From contig OU612067.1 in assembly GCA_914767715.1 (NCBI GenBank), forward strand, positions 32,154,162-32,218,161: a DNA stretch of 64,000 nucleotides, written 5' to 3'. The first letter of the stretch is position 1; the number at the start of each line of letters is the position of its first letter. Shown piece by piece: positions 57,397 to 64,000 of the stretch. The notes below the pieces were generated by a model that made no database searches, had not been told where the DNA came from, and was given only the letters and a program-made list of their open reading frames with translations. This DNA comes from Membranipora membranacea (lineage: Eukaryota > Bryozoa > Gymnolaemata > Cheilostomatida > Membraniporidae). The position numbers were made by a program, and so were the translations under genes.

Positions 57397-60300
57397 TTAG
57401 GTCCTGGTTACTCGCATAGTGACAACTTTGAGAGCTCGAACATCTTGTATACCAGAGCAAATCCAGTACATTCCACGACCACTCAATAAGTGGACAGTTA
57501 AGCAGGCATCAAACCACCATCCCCCTGTGAATAACATAATCATCATTCACGAGAAAATAAACATCTGTACTGATGTTACATTGGTGTCTTAGATTTGAGA
57601 TGATAAAATAATAACATTAAATATTGATTTTTAGTAACCAGGAAACTATGTGACTGCATCGCTTTCCATACTCTGATTATACTTCATTATAGTGATTATG
57701 CCTGACTATATGTGATTAAAAATTATTTGAGAATGTCATCTAAATTTAATGTAGACTATCCATACAGAAAATGAAGGTAAATTTTACTGTCTGCAATAGA
57801 TCACTTCAGAAGAGGTATCTCAAATAAAGCACATGATATTATTAGATTCACGAAGCAGCCTCATTTGTAGGTAGGAAGCATTCAGATCAATTACAGTAAC
57901 ACAGCTTGCAGTGAGCATCACTCACACCCTAACCTAATTCACTATTGAGAAAAACAGCAACACCAACACTAACAATACTATGATTTCTGTTTTCAGTAGT
58001 GCTGATTTGATACGAAAAACATTTTCAAGCGTAGCATTCTTGAAACCGTTTGAAGGTAGGTTAATCAATATATTTTACACTGACCATCATATTCCTCAGC
58101 ACAGTGCACACTTTCGTGGTTATCATTTTCTCTATCTCTTGTGCTGAAGGAGTGTCCGACATGATATGCGAGTCCTGTGGCATCAGCACTGCAGTTTGAG
58201 AAGGTTGTTGAGGATACAAGGACAGCCTATCGAAGGAATAAAAACAATCTCATTATTAGGCTGTACTATATCATGATGATGGCTGTGACTTGAACAGGGT
58301 CTTTAAGTTGCATACAGTTTCTCATTCAATAGTTTGTCTCGTTTGCTTTGACATAATTGCTAAAATTCGCTCTGCACCTGCACAGCACCTTTACCACACC
58401 TGCTCCTTACAAGACTCAACAATCTTCACCGTACCACACCAACACATGCAACTACTTAGCACCCATACCACAACTATACAGAAATTGCCCCAACCCCCTT
58501 GTACTAACATTTCCCCCTCTAAACATCATACTCAACTTTTCCCTACACAGCATTGTACTATCTCTTCCCCCATGCACAACAGCTTCCTAACACTCCATAC
58601 CCCAACCACATTGCTTCAATTCTCCCACACCACATCATACTAACACTTCCCCTACATCCAATTGTACTAACATCTTCCCCACACCCCTAACATCTTGTTC
58701 TATTTTCCCCACACCAAACCCATATGTATTTAATGCTTTGAGAACACCTGCTCTAGTCTGTAAAGCTCTTCTTCATTGCTGACTGAAAATGAGGAGAATT
58801 CAAGATCCGACTGATGTGTATCGATCTCTTCCCTGTGGATTATAAGCCTGTTATTACCGTTCACCTTTGTCAGCAAGTGTATGTGTTCATTCCCTGTGAA
58901 ATAGCACATGCAGCATGATTTTCTGGTTCTAGAATATCTGAAGCAAACACAGTTTTCCCTCACAACAATCTTTGAAATAACAACAACAAAAGTTTTTTTC
59001 ATTATGTCATCGAATGTTGTCCACTATTGGTTCACAACAGGGAAAGGACGGCACAGTTGAAAATAGAATAGTTACCTTAGCGTCAGAGCATTAGTATGTA
59101 TTTAGAAAAACATATTTTACTTTGTAATATTAGGTTCCCTACTGACCTTATGTTTTCAACTGGCTTAATAATTCGCAGTTAGCGATGACAAAAACCGCGA
59201 ATACTTAGTATATTCGTGTATATTCTTCTACGGTAGTGGTGGATGCGGGAACCAACAGATGTATCTAGACGCTACGGACTCCTGCACCTGATAAGATCAT
59301 CCTTATGGGAGATTTCAAAGCCAGGGTAGGCCGGGACCATTCCACTTGGCCTGGTGTGGTAGGAAAGTTTGGCTGTGGGAAGCTCAACACGAACGGGGAA
59401 CTCCTTCTCTCAACGTGCACTGAACATCAACTAAGCATCACAAACACCTTTTTCCAGCATAAATCAGCCCACAAATACTTATGGATACATCCGAGAAGCA
59501 AGCATTGGCACCTCATCGATTTTGTCATCACATGTCAACGTGATCTGCCAGACATTCTGGATACAAGATGATACCGATGAGAAGAGCCAACTGTAGTACT
59601 GACCACATCATGATGAGATCCACGGCAAACCTGAAGGTGAGAAGGAAAATGTGGAAGAAGAGGACGCTCTGTCCAAAGCTTAATGTGACCCGACTTAAGT
59701 CGTTACAAGTACAGCAAAATCTAGAATTGGCCCTCACCGAGCAGTTCGCCGGCCCAATGGGAAATATTCAAGGATATTGTGTGTGATACATCCATTGAAC
59801 ACTTGGGGACTGCCACAGCAACCATGAAGACTGGTTCGATGAGAATATTGCAGAGCTGCAGCAACTCATCAAAACCCGGAATCAGGCTAGGACTAGTATG
59901 CTATCCTGAAACACCCGATCTACGAAACCCAAATATAGAACAGCTAGCAGGAAGCTCAATACAAGATGTAGAGAATCAATGGATGATTGGTGGCTGGCTA
60001 AAGCAGCGAAACTTCAAGTTTGTGCTGATACAAACAATATGAGAGGATTCTTTCAGAGTATAAGGGCTGTCTGGGGCCCACGTCTCAGTCACCCGGACCA
60101 GTTACTTGCATGCAACCAGACAACGGTGCTCACAGAAAGGCAAGATCTTCTCAATAGATGGAAAGAGCATTTCAGCAAGCTGCTAAATGAGGCTCTAGTA
60201 ATAGATCAAGATGCCATTAACAATCTGAGACAAGCCCCTGTTCAAAACTGGATGGATAGCTGCCCGGAAATTGATGAGGTCTCCAATGCTATTGACATGG

Positions 60301-63228
60301 TTAGTGATGGTAAATCACCTGGTTCCGACGGGATTCATCCTGAAGTAATCAAGAGGGGAGGTCCAAAACTGCTATGTGCTCTTCATGAGATCATTCAAGA
60401 AGCCTGGAACACTGCTACAGTCCCTCAAGACTGGAAGGATGCCCAACTTGTCACCATCTTTAAGAAGGGTGACCGACGACTATGAGGTCACTACAGAGGG
60501 GTCTCCCTTCTATTCATTCCTGGAACGGTGTTCTCAAGGGTCCTACTCAACCGACTCTTGTAGTATGCTGAAGGCTTCCTACCCGAGGCTCAGTGCGGGT
60601 TCTGGAGTGGAAGAGGTACAGCAGACATGATCTTCTCCATGAATCAACTCCAGGAGAAAAGCATTGAACAAAATATGCACTACTCTGTGCAAGATTCTCC
60701 TGAAACTGGGATTTCCATGTCACTTTACAAATCTTATCAGCGGCGTCAAACAAGGATGTGTGCTGGCTCCCACACTCTTCTCCATATTCCTGTCGGTTGT
60801 TTTGCACCATGCCTTTAACGACTGCAACAAAGGTGTATGGATTCAGAGCGGGCCTGGAGCAGATTTGTTCAATGTGAACCAGTACAAGCCTACAACAAGA
60901 ACTAGAAGAGTCCTGATCCAAGAATTTATGTTTGCTGATGATACTGCCTTTATTGCTCACAACCATGATGATGCACAGGAGATTGTCAGCAGATTCGCCA
61001 GGTCTGCACAGGCCTTCGGTCTCAAGATAAATATTAAGGAAACGGAGATGCTGTACCAACCAGCCCCCGCGAGTGATGATGAAGGTCAGTCTATTTACAT
61101 CAATAACGAACAGCTAGCCAGTGTTCATAAGTTCAAGTACCTCGGATCTACTGTCATGAACAACAACAAGATGGATGAGGAGCTCAACACAAGGATGTCA
61201 AACGCCTCAACCTCAATTGGCAGGCTGAAGGAAAAGGTCTGGCACAACAAGGACCTTACGTTCAAAACAAAGTGCTCAAAATACAGAGCAGTTGTCCTCT
61301 CTTCCCTTCTGTATGGCGTGGAGGCTTGGCCAGTGTACAAGCTGGCAGCACACAAACTCAACACCTATATGATGAGACACTGGCAACAAATTCTTAATGT
61401 CAAATGGTCGGACTTCATCTCAAATGCCGACATCCTTACTCAAGCAAATCTACCCAGCACATATGAACTCCTAATTCAGAGAAACTTGAGATGGGCTGGT
61501 CATATACACAGGATGGATGACTCCAGACTACCCAAACAAATCCTGTACTCTCAGCTTAAAAAAGGTGTGCGTGGTATTGGCAGACCCAGGCTGAGGTTCA
61601 ATGACACGGTGAAGAGAAACCTCAAAGATAAAAAGATTCCTGTTGGTAGCTGGCAATCCCTCAGCAGAAGCAGATGCCAATGATTCTTCTATGACACCAC
61701 AAAAACGCGTGGCTCAGTGGTATGACATTAGCTTGGCATACAGAAAGTCCCAGTTTCAACTCCCGGTTGAGGAATTGATTTTTGTAGTTGGGTTAAAAGC
61801 TTGAAAACTTCTCATCTGGGACAAACTTACCTGAAATTCGCGGGCCTGAAATCCGTGAATAATTATAACTAGTGAAAAATATTAGAGCTATGCCCTCTGC
61901 GAAATAGGAGCCTGCTGCCTAATGTCTAATATTCAAAACATTCAATTGCACTTGGTCTTCCATCATTTTTCTTATGGATGTAATAGTGAACCTACCTATC
62001 CAGTATTCAGAGTTGAGATCTCCAAAGCCATATTTGTAATCATCCCAGTACCTATCAAAGTTGACAGAGCTGTTGTCTCTGTGTAGAATAACTGTCCATC
62101 CATTATCAGCATCAAACTCGCACCAGGCATCTATACTAGTTGTCTCATTAAGTTTGAGAGTGTAAATACCATCAGCTGTGTAGCCGTTCTCAAAGTACTC
62201 TTGGCAGTCTGCATGAACAAAACCATACGAATTGTCAATGTACATTTCTTCCTTAGTTGAGGTCAAAGATGTAGTAAAGTCATTGAAGATTTGCAGCCAT
62301 CGTTATTTAGAAAATAGCAAAATGTATGTGCTTCAAACACACAGTGCGAATATTTCATTCCACATCAGTATCAAAATCTACGTTTTGCCTTTAAAATATT
62401 TGGAAATTCCCTACCTTTTTTTGCCTGACTCTCGTGAGTTAATGGGCATCTTCTTCTTGTGACCTGCAGTGATGATCAATTTCATACAAATTGGAAGCTC
62501 TAAAACTCCAATCGACTATTGTTGTGAATTTCAATTAATTATGCATCAGGCTCATAAGCAATCCCTTTTCCTCTCCTTTACATTTAATGGCTTCAGAACT
62601 CTTTCTAGGAGATTCAGAGGGAAAAGAACTTTTGTAGAGTTTTAAATCTTTTGCATTATCATGAGCACTAATTGAAACAAAAAACTACAACTTTTAGCTC
62701 CTTACTAAATAAGTCAAGTTCAACGAATGAACTTGTTTATTTTAAGCGAATTCTATCAATATGCTTTAAATCTTGTCAACCATTTCTAGAAGATCTTAGT
62801 TTTGTCAAGCTGGAGAGATTTGGTTGAGGTAATGCAGATCCTTTTCTCAATGGCAATTGGAGCATAGGGAGGATCAGACCTTGTGTAGCATATCATGAAT
62901 TGATCTTACTATCCAATGCAACAATTGGCAGACAACATAAATTGATTATGCTGATTATTAGCAAAATAAGAACCCCCCTGAGAGCAATCTAGAAGCATCG
63001 ATATATTTGTACTTACAGTATCAGCTGAGGATGTACATATGTCTTTATACAATGTCAGGCTGTTATTACCCAGAGGGATCTGATACTGAGGTTGTGAGTC
63101 AGGGGAAGAAAAGCTCATAACCTGACATTCATTGGCAGTGTTGTCATACAGAAGTGACTTAGGTTCTGTGTAGGTCAGGTGAGTAGTCAGTGGTAGGAAG
63201 GATGACCGTGCGTCAAACTCACTCGAAC
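57397..63228 (-). CDS. Fibrinogen-related domain (FReD) protein, 3' five exons
   Basis: Minus-strand exons: 63228-63017 (extracellular-type segment with CQVMSFSSPDSQPQYQIPLG...DICTSSADT, GTAAGT donor), 62251-61996, 58893-58746, 58188-58085 and 57524-57397 (stop TAA). Phases close at each join, although the 58746 donor (GTTCTC) is weak. The last four exons form a whole FReD of about 210 residues: DCQEYFENGYTADGIYTLKL, WCEFDADNGWTVILHRD, YKYGFGDLNSEYWIGNEHIH, ELYRLE, FSTRDRENDN, HCAEEYDGGWWFDACL, GMYWICSG. All four conserved cysteines are present, and the calcium loop DRENDN has Glu at one Asp position. Such domains bind acetylated sugars or proteins in ficolins, FREPs and tenascins, usually secreted. 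The 5' exons lie beyond the right edge. One intron holds a LINE. Confidence 0.85.
58380..58725 (+). repeat. C/A/T-rich degenerate minisatellite
   Basis: Motifs such as TTGTACTAACATTTCCCC and CCCCACACC recur roughly every 40-50 bp with almost no G on the plus strand. The block lies in the FReD intron between exons 58746 and 58188. The open frames here are compositional. Confidence 0.7.
59275..61690 (+). mobile_element. LINE (family D) with partial endonuclease and most of the reverse transcriptase, in a FReD intron
   Basis: It begins inside the endonuclease: KIILMGDFKARVGRDHSTWP, KFGCGKLNTNGELLL, HPRSKHWHLIDFVI, TDHI. The linker carries stops and shifts. The frame 59979-60485 has WLAKAAKLQVCADTNNMRGF, WKEHFSKLLNEA, GSDGIHPEVIK and WKDAQLVTIFKKGDRRL. 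After stops, 60664-61683 gives ISGVKQGCVLAPTLFSIFLS, the catalytic FADDT box, KFKYLGS, LYGVEAW, LRWAGHIHRMDDSRLPKQIL and GRPRLRFNDTVKRNLK. The layout matches the widespread animal LINEs often mislabelled craniofacial development protein 2-like. It is 5'-truncated with several stops. Its orientation is opposite to the host gene. Confidence 0.9.
61706..61778 (+). repeat. tRNA-Ala-like SINE head or tRNA pseudogene
   Basis: CGTGGCTCAGTGGTATGACA (A box) is followed 40 bp later by GTCCCAGTTTCAACTCCCGG (B-box-like). It resembles the D and T arms of alanine tRNA with a TTGGCAT loop. Stems are imperfect. It starts 16 bp after the LINE frame ends, on the same strand. Confidence 0.45.
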
Positions 63229-63612
63229 CTATGGATATAGGTAAAAGAATTTCATCGTTCTGCCAGCCAAATTAAAAAAAAAACCTTCAATATTGTCTAT
63301 GCTCAATCAAAGAATTAAAAGTATATTAATACCTTGCAATTCCATTGTTCGAACATTTGGATTGAGGCTGTTATTGTTCTTTGATTTGTTCTCCGTATTC
63401 TATTGTATCATGTGAGAAATTGCAGCTTTAGAGTCCTATCATTTGATGAAGTTTTGGTGTCTCAATCTTTCAATGCAATGTCCGTTAATCAGCAGAGGGA
63501 ATCAGCAGAAAAACCCAGCACTACATCGCAGCACTTCATACTCAGAGTTAATTTGTTTTGCTAATAATTTCAGAGATGATTTGATGATCCATTTGATAAT
63601 TTTAAAATAACG

Positions 63613-63690
63613 ATTTAGATGGGATTCCAATCCAGGCCCAAAGGACCAGCAGTCAAAGATGCAACCACTGCACTATGGTGACATGTAGTA
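63613..63690 (-). repeat. tRNA-like SINE head
   Basis: The minus strand reads TAGTGCAGTGGTTGCATCTT (A box) and GGATTGGAATCCC (B-box-like, 9 of 11 to GGTTCGAATCC). Stem pairing is poor. Confidence 0.5.
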
Positions 63691-63784
63691 TTGCCATATT
63701 ATTATCATTTGAAATTCAACATACAAATATAGTCTGAAGGAAATTTAGATAGGCAATGAGACGAGCTTGTTAATTATAGTTAAT

Positions 63785-63857
63785 CAGAAGCTCTTGGTGC
63801 AGTGGTAGCATCAACCGGTGAACCATTGTGCCTAAGTTCGGGACCCACCTAGACCTT
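63785..63857 (+). repeat. tRNA-like SINE head
   Basis: CTCTTGGTGCAGTGGTAGCA (A box) and AAGTTCGGGACCCACC (B-box-like). It lies 95 bp from an inverted relative at 63613-63690. Confidence 0.5.
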
Positions 63858-64000
63858 CAATTTAGATCATCAACTTATCAGTGATATTATTAGAATAAAT
63901 TATTCATTATCACTATGAAGTGCCGTGACGTAGTGCTCGGTTTGCCCGCTGATTCCAAATGCCGATTGACGACCATCATCTTGAAAGTTTGAGAGACTGC

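Noticed and set aside
58290-58643. Plus-strand ORFs rich in His, Thr, Pro and Ser
   Set aside because: They fall in a G-poor degenerate repeat inside an intron of the FReD gene and overlap in two frames.
60547-61059. 170-residue minus-strand ORF
   Set aside because: It is antisense to the LINE reverse-transcriptase frame and shows no domain of its own.

Overview
The window looks like AT-rich nuclear DNA from an invertebrate animal. The evidence is multi-exon genes with GT-AG introns (about 100 bp to several kb), a fibrinogen-related domain gene, an ankyrin-repeat gene, a SAM-domain gene resembling the SAMD3-like family, a MADF-BESS gene, and a dense load of animal-type transposable elements: several LINEs, piggyBac, pogo/Tigger, hAT, Harbinger, BEL/Pao gag, MITEs, a foldback element and tRNA-like SINEs. 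I see no bacterial-style operons. The phylum cannot be fixed from sequence alone. A sponge or another early-branching or marine invertebrate would fit, but that is only an impression.

Layout. 0-1 kb: the 5' part of an unidentified two-exon gene on the minus strand, running off the left edge. 1.6-10 kb: a nest of transposons. It holds two fragments of one LINE family in opposite orientations, a piggyBac relic with a spliceosomal-type intron and a different LINE lying in place of its catalytic core, and a pogo/Tigger element with perfect 24-bp inverted repeats inserted inside the second LINE fragment. 10-13 kb: an unclassified repeat and weak minus-strand exon candidates. 13.5-19.2 kb: a plus-strand SAM-domain gene whose last intron holds a 2.5 kb foldback element with a nested MITE. 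20-28 kb and 33.2-35.7 kb: two copies of a segment encoding exons of a Ulp1/adenain-like cysteine protease. Copy 1 is inflated by a LINE, a hAT element and a minisatellite. 28.05-31.2 kb: a second pogo/Tigger element. 31.2-32.6 kb: further copies of the unclassified repeat. 35.9-38.0 kb: a tandem duplication of about 1.2 kb period.

39-42.4 kb: a minus-strand ankyrin-repeat gene whose last three phase-compatible exons read cleanly. 44.6-45.2 kb: an inverted-repeat element. 45.9-48.7 kb: a SAP-domain relic followed by a decayed BEL/Pao-type gag with zinc knuckles. 51.8-55.6 kb: a complete three-exon MADF-BESS gene on the plus strand facing the C-terminus of a HARBI1-like transposase on the minus strand, which suggests the two genes of a Harbinger element. 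57.4-63.2 kb: a minus-strand gene ending in a complete four-exon fibrinogen-related domain, with a large opposite-strand LINE in one of its introns. The right end holds tRNA-like SINE heads.

The best-supported host genes are the fibrinogen-domain, ankyrin and SAM-domain genes. MADF-BESS is intact but may belong to a transposon. Almost every transposase or reverse transcriptase shows frameshifts, stops or lost catalytic residues, so these elements look inactive. Exon joins were worked out by eye from splice sites and codon phase, without transcript evidence.
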